From Arthrobacter antioxidans (GTDB lineage Bacteria > Actinomycetota > Actinomycetes > Actinomycetales > Micrococcaceae), in the NCBI RefSeq assembly GCF_023100725.1, contig NZ_CP095501.1, positions 2,232,001 to 2,296,000 of the forward strand: DNA of 64,000 nucleotides, written 5' to 3'. Positions 28,243 to 35,649 of this stretch are shown piece after piece (position 1 is the first letter of the stretch; each line of letters begins with the position of its first letter). A model generated the notes under the pieces. The model was not told the DNA's origin and ran no database searches. It worked only from the letters and a program-made list of their open reading frames with translations. A program made the translations under genes and the position numbers.

Positions 28243-29990
28243 CAGGAGGACAGCTCCAGTTCCTTGTACGCGCCGGCCAACTGCGACGCATTGCGAGCCC
28301 ACGTGCGTGTTGCCAGTACTATCTCGCGGCCGCGCGCACCGAAGCCGGTGCGCTCCTCCTCATGGTCCATGAGGTGCTTGATGGCCGCGGCGAGCGTCGC
28401 CGGATTTTCCGGGTCCACCAGCAGGCCCGTGACACCGTGCGAGATGATCTCGCGCAGCGCCGGCAAATCACTTGCAACCACGGGACGCGCGCAGGCCATC
28501 GCCTCCACGGGCTTGAGCGGCGTGACGGCGCTCGTGACCTCGAGGTCCCTGCGAGGAACCACGAAGATGTCCAGAGCCTGATGGAAGGACCGGGCCTGGT
28601 GCCGGGGAACGCGGCCCGCAAAGGTCACGCTGGAGGAGATACCCAGTTCCTGGGCGAGCGATCGGAGGGCCGGCGCGGCGCTGCCGTCTCCGACGATCAG
28701 GCAGCGGAGTTCGGGATTCGAAGGTACCAGCAGTGCAACGGCGCGAAGAAGAGTATCCAGTCCCTCGTAGTCCACCAGGCTGCTGACCGTGCCCACGAAG
28801 ATACCCTTCGTCGGCAGCCCGACCCGGTCCCGTGCCGCGGCAGCGGGGACGGGCTCCTCCAGGAACTCCTCGCCCACGCCATTGGGGCTCAGCAGCACCT
28901 TGTCCTGCGGTATTCCGCTGCGCATGATTCCCCGCTTCATAGCCTCACCCAATGTCACCACGAGGCTGGCTCTGCGCATCACCTGTGCTTCACGATCAGT
29001 GAAGAGCTTATAGCGTTCACTCGCTTTCACGTGCGCCGGCCGGTTCGCCGCCCAGGTGTCGGCGAGCTGACCTCGGGCTTCGTACACCCACGGGATCGCG
29101 AGGGCGCGCGCCACCTGTTCGGTGACGATCCCGTTCACGAAGGGTGTAGTGGTGTGCAGGACCGCGGGTTTGACCTCCAGGGCAAGCCGCAGTAGTTCCT
29201 CGGCCTGCTGCTGAAGCCGCTGGTCGTACCCCCGTGCCATCGACACCGGGAGCAGACGGTGGTACCGGACGCCGTCGAGCTCGTCGACGGCATTGGCCAG
29301 GAGTTTCCCCACCTGCACGGGGTAACCGACCCGGGTAGCAGCATGCACGGTCCAGCCGTTCTCGCTCTGGGCCTTGAGGAGGGAGTGGGTGCGCTGGGCA
29401 TACCCGCTCCCCGTGTGGGGCAGTGAGTTGGTCAGCAGATGAAGAACGGTGTCGTCCTCCGGGACGTACCCCTCCACGGCAGGGAGGGTCGGGTGCCACC
29501 CCTCGAACACCCGCACCTCCCCCGCAAGCCGTTCAGCATGCCGGGTGCGGCCCGCCTGCCGCAGTACGCGCACCGCGCCGGTCATGTCGCCGTCGTACCA
29601 GCGCCGCCGGGCCCGGACTCCCGCGGTGGTGCTGCCGGAGCCGGCAAGGCCGAGCAGTGCGTCCGCCTCGTCGGTCATGCCCGCGGCAAGGGCGACGTCG
29701 GCCAACCGACGCGCCACGCCGGCCCTGACGGGCTCGGCGGAGGACCTTCTGAGGGCCGAGGTCAGCGAGGAAGTTCGTCCGAGCAGCTGGGCAGACAGGG
29801 CTTCCGCGACGGGCAAGTTAGCCCCCGGGATTGCCGCCAGCCTGCCTGCGGCGCCCGCCACGCGGCGAACGAGACCCGAGGGCATCCTGCGGCTGATCTG
29901 GAGGACCAGGAGCACGGGGTCATCGCTGAGGTGGATCACCGCGGCCGCCGCGGCGAGCCGCAGGTTACCCAGCAGCCGGACGGCCCTCAC
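28242..29990 (-). CDS. GT4 glycosyltransferase with helical N-terminal extension
   Basis: Protein of 582 residues. The first about 175 residues are helical, Ala/Arg-rich and unlike a glycosyltransferase; they may mediate membrane or protein contact. From about residue 190 a GT-B family 4 fold follows: LLTNSLPHTGSGYAQRTHSLL, VLHTTTPFVNGI, IPWVYEARGQLADTW, LLSPNGVGEEF, VGTVSSLVDYEGLDTLL, CLIVGDGSAAPAL and TPLKPVEAMACARPVVASDLPALREII, which contains the Glu of the EX7E-type motif. GTG at 29990 overlaps the upstream stop as GTGA and has GAGGG about 4-5 nt upstream; the longer frame to 30074 would overlap that gene by 88 bp. Substrate unknown. Confidence 0.86.
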   Translation of the reverse strand: MRAVRLLGNLRLAAAAAVIHLSDDPVLLVLQISRRMPSGLVRRVAGAAGRLAAIPGANLPVAEALSAQLLGRTSSLTSALRRSSAEPVRAGVARRLADVALAAGMTDEADALLGLAGSGSTTAGVRARRRWYDGDMTGAVRVLRQAGRTRHAERLAGEVRVFEGWHPTLPAVEGYVPEDDTVLHLLTNSLPHTGSGYAQRTHSLLKAQSENGWTVHAATRVGYPVQVGKLLANAVDELDGVRYHRLLPVSMARGYDQRLQQQAEELLRLALEVKPAVLHTTTPFVNGIVTEQVARALAIPWVYEARGQLADTWAANRPAHVKASERYKLFTDREAQVMRRASLVVTLGEAMKRGIMRSGIPQDKVLLSPNGVGEEFLEEPVPAAAARDRVGLPTKGIFVGTVSSLVDYEGLDTLLRAVALLVPSNPELRCLIVGDGSAAPALRSLAQELGISSSVTFAGRVPRHQARSFHQALDIFVVPRRDLEVTSAVTPLKPVEAMACARPVVASDLPALREIISHGVTGLLVDPENPATLAAAIKHLMDHEEERTGFGARGREIVLATRTWARNASQLAGAYKELELSS

Positions 29991-31186
29991 GCGCGGCCCT
30001 CGCGCGTGACCTCGAGGAGAAGTTCGATGTAGGCCTCTCCCAGCGCCTGCACGTTTGCGTTGTTTCGCACCCATGCTCTCCCCTTGTCACCGACCCTGAG
30101 CAGCTCACGGTTCTCCGCGAGCGTCCGCCAGAGGTCCGCCACGGCCTTGGCCTCGGAGGCTACGACGTGCCCGGCCTCGGCTTCTTCGAGGATGGCACGG
30201 GCCTCACCCTTGACGATTCCCGTAACGTGTCGGCCAACCGACAGCACCTCGTAGGTCTTGGACGGAATGGTGGTATCGAACGACTTCCAATCATCGCGGA
30301 GCGTGACGATGCAGCTATCGGCTCGCTCGTAGTAGTCCATGATCTGCGGACCGTGGATAGGAGCGTGGAACTCCACGGGTGCGCCGAGTTCCGCAGCCAG
30401 TGCCATGAGCCGGTTGCGTTCCACCCCGTGGCCCACGAGCGTCAGGCGCATGCTCCGCCCCACCAGGGCGGCGGCACGGATGGGCACGTCGAGCCGCTGG
30501 CTTTCACCGTGGTTCCCGAGATAGAGCACCTCCAAGCGGTCCTGGTGGCTCGGCGGCGGGTCCAGGGCACGGATGACCGCCATGTCGATGCCGTTCGTTA
30601 CGGTCGCGACGTTCTTGAGACCGCGCTCACGCAGTGTGTGGGCGAACCCGTACGTCACCGTCACCACGAGGTCCGCGCGGTCCTGGATCGCGACGATCAC
30701 CCGCTCCACGAGACTCTTGGCACTGCCGCGGACAATCCGGGCATCCCGTGCAATGTCCGGCCATGCGTCCCTCATGTCCACCACCAGCGGGCGCCGTAGA
30801 AGGCGCGATACCACGAAGCCCGCGCCGAGAATGGGGAGGCTCGGCACGGTGACGATCACGACGTCGGGGCGGGGCGCCATGGCTGCAATCGGCACGGACA
30901 TCGCGGCCGAGAGCAGGTGGTTGATGAGCCGGCCGAGCCGGGTGGTCCTGTGCCAGAGATACGGGACGCGGCGGACAGTCTCGCCGAATTCACCTCGATG
31001 GGCCAGGAAAGGACGCCCGGCGATCCTGGACGGCAGCGTGCGCCGACCGTGCGGCGCATGAGCCACCGGCGTGACGACGTCGACATGCCAGCCCGCCGAC
31101 CTGAACGACCGGATGAGCTGCGTCCAGCGCCGCTGGGGAGGGCTGTGTTCAGGCGCGTAGGAATGCGTGAGCAGCATTACGCGCAC
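29987..31186 (-). CDS. GT4 glycosyltransferase (WbuB-like)
   Basis: Protein of 399 residues with a complete GT-B fold. N-terminal MRVMLLTHSYAPEHSPPQRRW and LPILGAGFVVSRLLRRPLVVDMRDAWPD are typical of WbuB-like family 4 enzymes. The C-terminal half has VLYLGNHGESQRLDVPIRA, LVGHGVERNRLMALA and FDTTIPSKTYEVLSVGRHV. The last element replaces the common EGFGLP motif with a PSKTYE form seen in this subgroup. The GTG start at 31186 has GGGGG 8 nt upstream. It opens a run of genes with 1- to 14-bp overlaps through wecC. Donor and acceptor cannot be read from the sequence. Confidence 0.88.
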   Translation of the reverse strand: MRVMLLTHSYAPEHSPPQRRWTQLIRSFRSAGWHVDVVTPVAHAPHGRRTLPSRIAGRPFLAHRGEFGETVRRVPYLWHRTTRLGRLINHLLSAAMSVPIAAMAPRPDVVIVTVPSLPILGAGFVVSRLLRRPLVVDMRDAWPDIARDARIVRGSAKSLVERVIVAIQDRADLVVTVTYGFAHTLRERGLKNVATVTNGIDMAVIRALDPPPSHQDRLEVLYLGNHGESQRLDVPIRAAALVGRSMRLTLVGHGVERNRLMALAAELGAPVEFHAPIHGPQIMDYYERADSCIVTLRDDWKSFDTTIPSKTYEVLSVGRHVTGIVKGEARAILEEAEAGHVVASEAKAVADLWRTLAENRELLRVGDKGRAWVRNNANVQALGEAYIELLLEVTREGRA

Positions 31187-31257
31187 GTGAAGGACCCCCA
31201 GGCGAAAGACGAGACCATAATTTTCCGCTCATTTTAGTACCCGCGACAGCGAAAGCC
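31187..31257 (-). promoter_or_regulatory. AT-rich spacer ahead of the GT4/TagGH run
   Basis: A 71-bp gap between the surface-protein gene and the first glycosyltransferase gene. Read on the minus strand it contains TAAAAT (complement of 31231-31236) and AATTAT (complement of 31217-31222), either of which could be a -10 element, but no good -35 hexamer was seen. The upstream genes may also read through. Confidence 0.3.
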
Positions 31258-32055
31258 TCATCTGAAGGCCCGACCGCCTGTCCGCAGTTTCGAGTAATAG
31301 ACCGCTCCGAGCCCGATGAGCAGGAGGATCACGAGGATTCGTGTTGCCGGATGCGTGCCGATCGATTGGGTGGACGCCTGGTCGATCTCCTCGGCTCCAG
31401 TGGCGGGCCCGGCGGATGCGGACGGCGTCGGGGCCGCCGCGGTAGCCGTTGGCGTCGGCTTTCCGGTGGGCGGAGCTGACGACCTGGCTGTCGCCTCGCT
31501 GGTCGGTTCAGGCGCGGCGGACTCGGTCGGTGATTCGTCTTCCGCCACCGTTACGTCCTCCACGACCCCGGTCAGAGGGTCCCATCGGAACGTCGTGTAG
31601 GCGAGGCTTCCGGGTATCACCAGGTTGCTCGTCCCGGGCTCGATGAGGTACCCCGTGGGTGGGTGGATGAGCCAACCCGTGACGAGATCGATTGCGAAGC
31701 CGGTGACGGGATCGATGGCGGTCTCCGGTTCTGGGTCCTCGGACGGCGTAGGCGACGGCGTGGGTGCGGGAACGGGAGCCGGAGCCAGAACGGGCGCTGG
31801 AGCAGGCGCAGGGCGCGGCGGGGCAGGCTGTACCGGACGCGTGGTCACGGGCGGGCGCTGCGTCACGGGCGCCGGCGCGGGCGTCGTCGGCGCGGGTGTG
31901 ATCGGCGCAGGGTCAGGCGCCGGCGCCGGCGCCGGCTCTGTCAATGGAGCGGGGCTTTCATCGGCCGTCGCAGGCGCCGCCGGAACGGCGACCAGAATGG
32001 ACAGGGTGAGGAGCGTCGCCGCGACCGTCCGGCGCATCAGCGCCCGGCCCATCAC
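31258..32055 (-). CDS. Pro/Ala-rich surface protein with TG-repeat core (paralogue 1)
   Basis: Protein of 265 residues, no known family recognised. It has a Sec signal peptide (to about residue 31), a Pro/Ala-rich stretch that probably spans the wall, a compact core of short repeats (TGFAIDLVTGWLIHPPTGYL, then IEPGTSNLV), a Ser/Thr/Ala/Pro-rich stretch and a C-terminal membrane helix (ILVILLLIGLGAVYYS) followed by basic residues. The topology is that of a membrane-anchored wall protein without an LPXTG sequence. Start GTG 32055 overlaps the LCP gene stop as GTGA and has GGAGG 7 nt upstream; ATG 32052 is equally in frame. A paralogue lies at 33217-34002 on the other side of the LCP gene. Role unknown; possibly assists wall-polymer ligation. 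Confidence 0.8.
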   Translation of the reverse strand: MMGRALMRRTVAATLLTLSILVAVPAAPATADESPAPLTEPAPAPAPDPAPITPAPTTPAPAPVTQRPPVTTRPVQPAPPRPAPAPAPVLAPAPVPAPTPSPTPSEDPEPETAIDPVTGFAIDLVTGWLIHPPTGYLIEPGTSNLVIPGSLAYTTFRWDPLTGVVEDVTVAEDESPTESAAPEPTSEATARSSAPPTGKPTPTATAAAPTPSASAGPATGAEEIDQASTQSIGTHPATRILVILLLIGLGAVYYSKLRTGGRAFR

Positions 32056-33122
32056 GATCCGGCCTCCGGGTTAGCCACGAGGTACTCGGCCAGGCTGTCG
32101 TTCTGCAGCGCCTCGCCCACCTGGGCGATCGCCGCGTCGTCCTTGACGATGATCGACTGGCCATCCGTTGAGGTACCGATGCCGAGATTCGGCAGGGTGA
32201 AGAAGTCGATGCTGTCCGACCGGACGCTGCGCAGCGAGACGGCGAGGGATCCGACCGTTCCGGCGTCGAGGCTGTCATCCACGGCCACGAAGGGGGACAT
32301 CTGGTCGACCACCCGGTACACCTTCTGCGGATCGGTCAGCGTGTCTGCGGTGAGCACCTTGCCGATGACCGACTTCACGAACAGTTGCTGGTTCCTGACG
32401 CGCTGGTAGTCGCCGTCGCTGAAGGCATAGCGCTCCCTGACGAACTTCAGTGCCGACTCGCCCTGCAGGGTGATGGGACCGGCGGCGAAGTACTCGCCGC
32501 CGCTTCCGCGGGACTGGAAGGCGACGGGGTTGTCGACCTCGACGCCGCCGAGAGCGTTGGTGAGGCCCTTGAAGCCTTCGAAGTCGATGCTCGCCACGTG
32601 GTCCACCCGCACATTGAACATTCCTTCGACGGTCTGCACCACGAGGGGCACCCCGCCGAGTCCCATGGCGGCGTTGATCTTGGCCTCCCCGTGGCCCGGG
32701 ATGTCCGTCCAGGTGTCGCGCATGATCGACATGACCTGGATGCCCTGGCGATCGGCAGGGATGTGCATGAGCATCATGGTGTCCGCACGGCTGTCCGACG
32801 GACCTACCGCCGCGACGTCCCCCGGTTCCTCCGCTGCGGCCCGGGAGTCGCTGCCGAGCAGCAGGATGTTCACGGCCCCTTCGGCCTCGGGCGCCACCGT
32901 GGGCCGGGACTCCTCGACGGGAAAGGCCGATTCGATCGTCTGGGAGTTCTGGTCGAAGGACTGTGCCAGGGAGAACAGGTACCCGCCGGCCACGAGGGCC
33001 GCGACAACCACGAGGGACCCGAGAATCAGGAACGTGGTCCGGACCGGATGCTTGCGGCGCCTCTGGCGCCCGTCGCGGGTCGTGTGGGGCTCGGTTGTAC
33101 TGGCATAGCCGTCAAGACTCAA
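32052..33122 (-). CDS. LytR-CpsA-Psr family wall-polymer ligase
   Basis: Protein of 356 residues. LCP enzymes transfer teichoic acid or other glycans from a polyprenyl carrier to peptidoglycan outside the membrane. A cytoplasmic basic N-terminus (GRQRRRKHPVR) precedes one membrane helix (TTFLILGSLVVVAALVAGGYLF), then the LCP domain: NILLLGSDSR, SRADTMMLMHI, VMSIMRDTWTDIPGHGEAKINAA, the second Arg-rich site KFVRERYAFSDGDYQRVRNQQ. The Asp and Arg residues that hold the pyrophosphate are present. The start appears to be TTG at 33122 with GGGGGAG about 5 nt upstream. Its place between two paralogous surface proteins and ahead of TagGH links it to the locus polymer. Confidence 0.93.
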   Translation of the reverse strand: MSLDGYASTTEPHTTRDGRQRRRKHPVRTTFLILGSLVVVAALVAGGYLFSLAQSFDQNSQTIESAFPVEESRPTVAPEAEGAVNILLLGSDSRAAAEEPGDVAAVGPSDSRADTMMLMHIPADRQGIQVMSIMRDTWTDIPGHGEAKINAAMGLGGVPLVVQTVEGMFNVRVDHVASIDFEGFKGLTNALGGVEVDNPVAFQSRGSGGEYFAAGPITLQGESALKFVRERYAFSDGDYQRVRNQQLFVKSVIGKVLTADTLTDPQKVYRVVDQMSPFVAVDDSLDAGTVGSLAVSLRSVRSDSIDFFTLPNLGIGTSTDGQSIIVKDDAAIAQVGEALQNDSLAEYLVANPEAGS

Positions 33123-33216
33123 AGGGACTCCCCCGTCGTGGCAAAGATCAGTTCATGGTACGGCCTGATGCTGGTGTGCTCGTTCAGCCACCGTCATCCG
33201 GGCGGTAGTGCCCGGA

Positions 33217-34002
33217 TCAGTGCTGCCGACGACGGCGCATGGCAAGGAACACGACGGCGGCGACCGCTGCGGCGAGGATGCCCGCACCGATCCAGGCGAG
33301 CGGCGCCAGCGAGGCGGCACGCTCCTCCTCGGCGGTCGCGGCCGGCGTGCTGCTCGCGGTCGGGGTGGCGGACCGGGTGGCGCGCGGCGTGGCGCTCGCC
33401 GTGGCCGTCTCCGGGACACTGCCGACCACGGCGGGCGATGCCGTCGGTGCCGGGGGTGTGGGCGTGACCGGAGCGGATGCCGTCGCGGTCGCGGTGGGTG
33501 AGGCGGAGGGGGTCGTTGTCGCCGTCGTCTCTGCCGGGGCGGGGCTCGGCGCCGGGGCCGGGGCCGGGGCCTCGTCGGCGAGCCCCACGACCTCGCGGGT
33601 CACGGCATCGTAGCGGAGGTTCGTGTAGATGAGGGTTTCAACGAACACGAGATTGCCGGTCCCGGGCTCGATGAGGTGGCCGGTCCCCGGGTGGACGAGG
33701 AACCCGGTCCGGGCGTTGATGGCGAAGCCCGTGGCCGGGTCCGTCCCGGAGGTCGCACGCGGGTTAACGACGGGCGGGGCCGGCTCCCCGAAGGTCGCGT
33801 TCGGCTGGGGCTGCTCGACGACGCGCGGCGGCTGCTGCTGCTGCTGACCCACGACGGCGGGACGGGCGGACGAGGGCTCGGACTCGACGGCCAGGGCGGC
33901 CACCGGGGTGGCGAGGACCGCTGCTGCGAGGATGACGGCGACCGTGCCGGTCATGGTCCTGAGAGCGGTAGCGGTCGGGGGGAAGCGGTGGTGCGTGGTC
34001 AT
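33217..34002 (-). CDS. Pro/Ala-rich surface protein with TG-repeat core (paralogue 2)
   Basis: Protein of 261 residues with the same plan as the 31258-32055 product: signal peptide (hydrophobic GTVAVILAAAVLATPVAALA), a Gln-rich and Pro-rich stretch with five consecutive Gln, the repeat core (TGFAINARTGFLVHPGTGHL, then IEPGTGNLVF, then TNLRYDAVTREVV), a Thr/Ala/Pro/Ser-rich spacer, and a C-terminal helix (LAWIGAGILAAAVAAVVFLA) ending in RRRRQH. The core is closely similar between the two while the low-complexity parts are not, so the core is the selected portion. ATG at 34002 with GAGGA upstream is chosen; the frame is open to 34098. No known family recognised. First gene of the minus-strand wall block. 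Confidence 0.78.
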   Translation of the reverse strand: MTTHHRFPPTATALRTMTGTVAVILAAAVLATPVAALAVESEPSSARPAVVGQQQQQPPRVVEQPQPNATFGEPAPPVVNPRATSGTDPATGFAINARTGFLVHPGTGHLIEPGTGNLVFVETLIYTNLRYDAVTREVVGLADEAPAPAPAPSPAPAETTATTTPSASPTATATASAPVTPTPPAPTASPAVVGSVPETATASATPRATRSATPTASSTPAATAEEERAASLAPLAWIGAGILAAAVAAVVFLAMRRRRQH

Positions 34003-34214
34003 TCGTCCTCGGCTCGGGATCTCGCACGCGCGGGTTGGGGGCAACGCCGGGTGCGCGGGGGGAACCAGCAGCCTGAGACTGACTGCCGGCTCCTGCATCC
34101 TACTGGCGGCCGCTCCCGCCGCCCTGCTTCCGGCCGGAGCCGTGGCGTCGTGTCGCGCACTCGAGGCGAGGGTTCGCGACGCGGCGGCGCGGGACCACCG
34201 ATTAGGCTGGCATC

Positions 34215-34703
34215 ATGCCTGCCCTCCCCCGCGCCCTGACGTCCCTGCTGCCGGCCGTGGCCCTCCTGGTCGGGCTGACCGGGTGCTCGTCGGTGGTGGA
34301 CGTGGACCCTGCCGGGGACGCCGCGAACGCCCGGTGCGCCGACGTCATGATCGCGCTACCGCCCATTGTCGCCGAGAACGACCAGCGCGGCACGAACAGC
34401 CAGGCCACCTCCGCCTGGGGTGACCCGTCCCGGGTGGTGTTGCGGTGTGGCGTGGATGTGCCGGGGCCCACCACCGACCCCTGCGTCACCGTGAACGACG
34501 TCGACTGGGTGGTCCGCGAGGGGGACCCGGCGTGGACGGCCACCACGTACGGGCGGGACCCGGCGGTGGAGGTCTTGTTCGACCCCGAGGAGGTGGCATC
34601 GAGTACCGTCCTCGTGGAACTCGGCGGCGCCGTGGCGCGGGTCGAGCAGACACGGGCGTGCGTCGGGCTGGCCGACGCGACCCCCGCGCCGACGGACGAC
34701 TGA
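34215..34703 (+). CDS. DUF3515 family lipoprotein
   Basis: Small lipoprotein of 162 residues with a lipobox LTGC (Cys24) at the end of a hydrophobic signal. The mature part has the DUF3515 features: CADVMIALPPIVAENDQR, SAWGDPSRVVLRCGV, CVTVNDVDWVVREGD and a conserved Cys near the C-terminus (ACVGLAD), giving two probable disulfides. Function is unknown. In related actinobacteria this gene sits between ddl and thiL, convergent or divergent to them; here it is 31 kb from thiL and 15 kb from ddl, so it marks the ancestral junction into which other genes were placed. Confidence 0.88.
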   Translation: MPALPRALTSLLPAVALLVGLTGCSSVVDVDPAGDAANARCADVMIALPPIVAENDQRGTNSQATSAWGDPSRVVLRCGVDVPGPTTDPCVTVNDVDWVVREGDPAWTATTYGRDPAVEVLFDPEEVASSTVLVELGGAVARVEQTRACVGLADATPAPTDD

Positions 34704-34747
34704 CGCTTCACCCTGCATCCCGAACCCACCGACTGCCAGGAGGCACT

Positions 34748-35605
34748 GTGAAAGCCGAGCAAATCTCCGACGTCTGCACGTTCCACGGGGAGGGGCCGTA
34801 CTGGGATCCGCGCCGCGGCGAGCTCCTGTTCGTCGACATGATGGAGGGCGACGTCCTGGTTCGCCACGAGGACGGGAGCTTCGATCGACACAGCGTCCAC
34901 CCGCGCCTGGCCGGCGTCATCCGTGGACGGACCTCGGGCGGCTACGTGATCGGCGTCGAGCGCGGCTTCGTCTTCGCCGACGACTCCTTCTCGGTGCTCG
35001 AGCAGGGCCCCGAGGCCTTCAGCGACGGCGCGGTGCGCATGAACGACGGCGGGTGCGACACCGCGGGCCGCTTCCTGTGTGGGTCCATGGGCTGGGAGGG
35101 CGGGTTCGGCGCCGGGACCCTCTTCTCGCTGGACGCCGAGCGGACCGTCTCCACGCTTCTGACGGGCCTCACCGTGTCCAACGGACTGCACTTCTCCCCC
35201 GCGGGCGACACAGCGTTCCTCAGCGACACCCCGACGGGGCGCATCGACGCCCTCGCATATGACGTCGGCACGGGCCGGTTCACCGACCGCCGCACCTTCG
35301 CCGTCGTCGAGCCCGCCCTCGGCATGCCGGACGGCATGGCCATCGACGCGGACGGCGGCATCTGGACGGCCCTGTACGGGGGCGGCGCGGTCGCCAGGTA
35401 CGACGCCTCCGGACGGCTCTCCGAGCACATCCCGCTACCGGTGACCAACGTGACGGCGTGCGCGTTCGGCGGGAACGACCTCTCGACCCTCTTCATCACG
35501 ACGACGCAGGAGAACATCCCCGAGGGGTCCGAGCCGCAGGCCGGCGCGCTGTTCGCCGTCGAGCCCGGCGTCGCGGGCGTTACCCTGCCGATGTACAACG
35601 GCTAG
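34748..35605 (+). CDS. SMP-30/gluconolactonase family hydrolase
   Basis: Six-bladed beta-propeller lactonase or hydrolase of 285 residues, cytoplasmic (no signal). Key elements: FHGEGPYWD with the metal-binding Glu near residue 15, the VDMMEG strand, MNDGGCDTAGRFLCGSM with the Asn-Asp metal/substrate site, LTVSNGLHFSP, SDTPTGRIDAL and MPDGMAIDADGGIW with the last metal-binding Asp. Such enzymes open sugar lactones or related esters. GTG at 34748 is chosen because AGGAGG lies 4 nt upstream; the frame remains open into the DUF3515 gene. Substrate unknown. Its stop converges on the galactose-oxidase-like gene with a strong hairpin between. Confidence 0.9.
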   Translation: MKAEQISDVCTFHGEGPYWDPRRGELLFVDMMEGDVLVRHEDGSFDRHSVHPRLAGVIRGRTSGGYVIGVERGFVFADDSFSVLEQGPEAFSDGAVRMNDGGCDTAGRFLCGSMGWEGGFGAGTLFSLDAERTVSTLLTGLTVSNGLHFSPAGDTAFLSDTPTGRIDALAYDVGTGRFTDRRTFAVVEPALGMPDGMAIDADGGIWTALYGGGAVARYDASGRLSEHIPLPVTNVTACAFGGNDLSTLFITTTQENIPEGSEPQAGALFAVEPGVAGVTLPMYNG

Positions 35606-35618
35606 CGGGATCTCCTAG

Positions 35619-35645
35619 GGGACGCCCGCCGATCACGGGCGTCCC
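35619..35645. terminator. Hairpin between convergent SMP-30 and galactose-oxidase-like genes
   Basis: GGGACGCCCG (35619-35628) pairs perfectly with CGGGCGTCCC (35636-35645) around a 7-nt loop. It fills the 44-bp gap between two converging stops, so it probably terminates both transcripts. No T-run. Confidence 0.75.
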
Positions 35646-35649
35646 TGCG

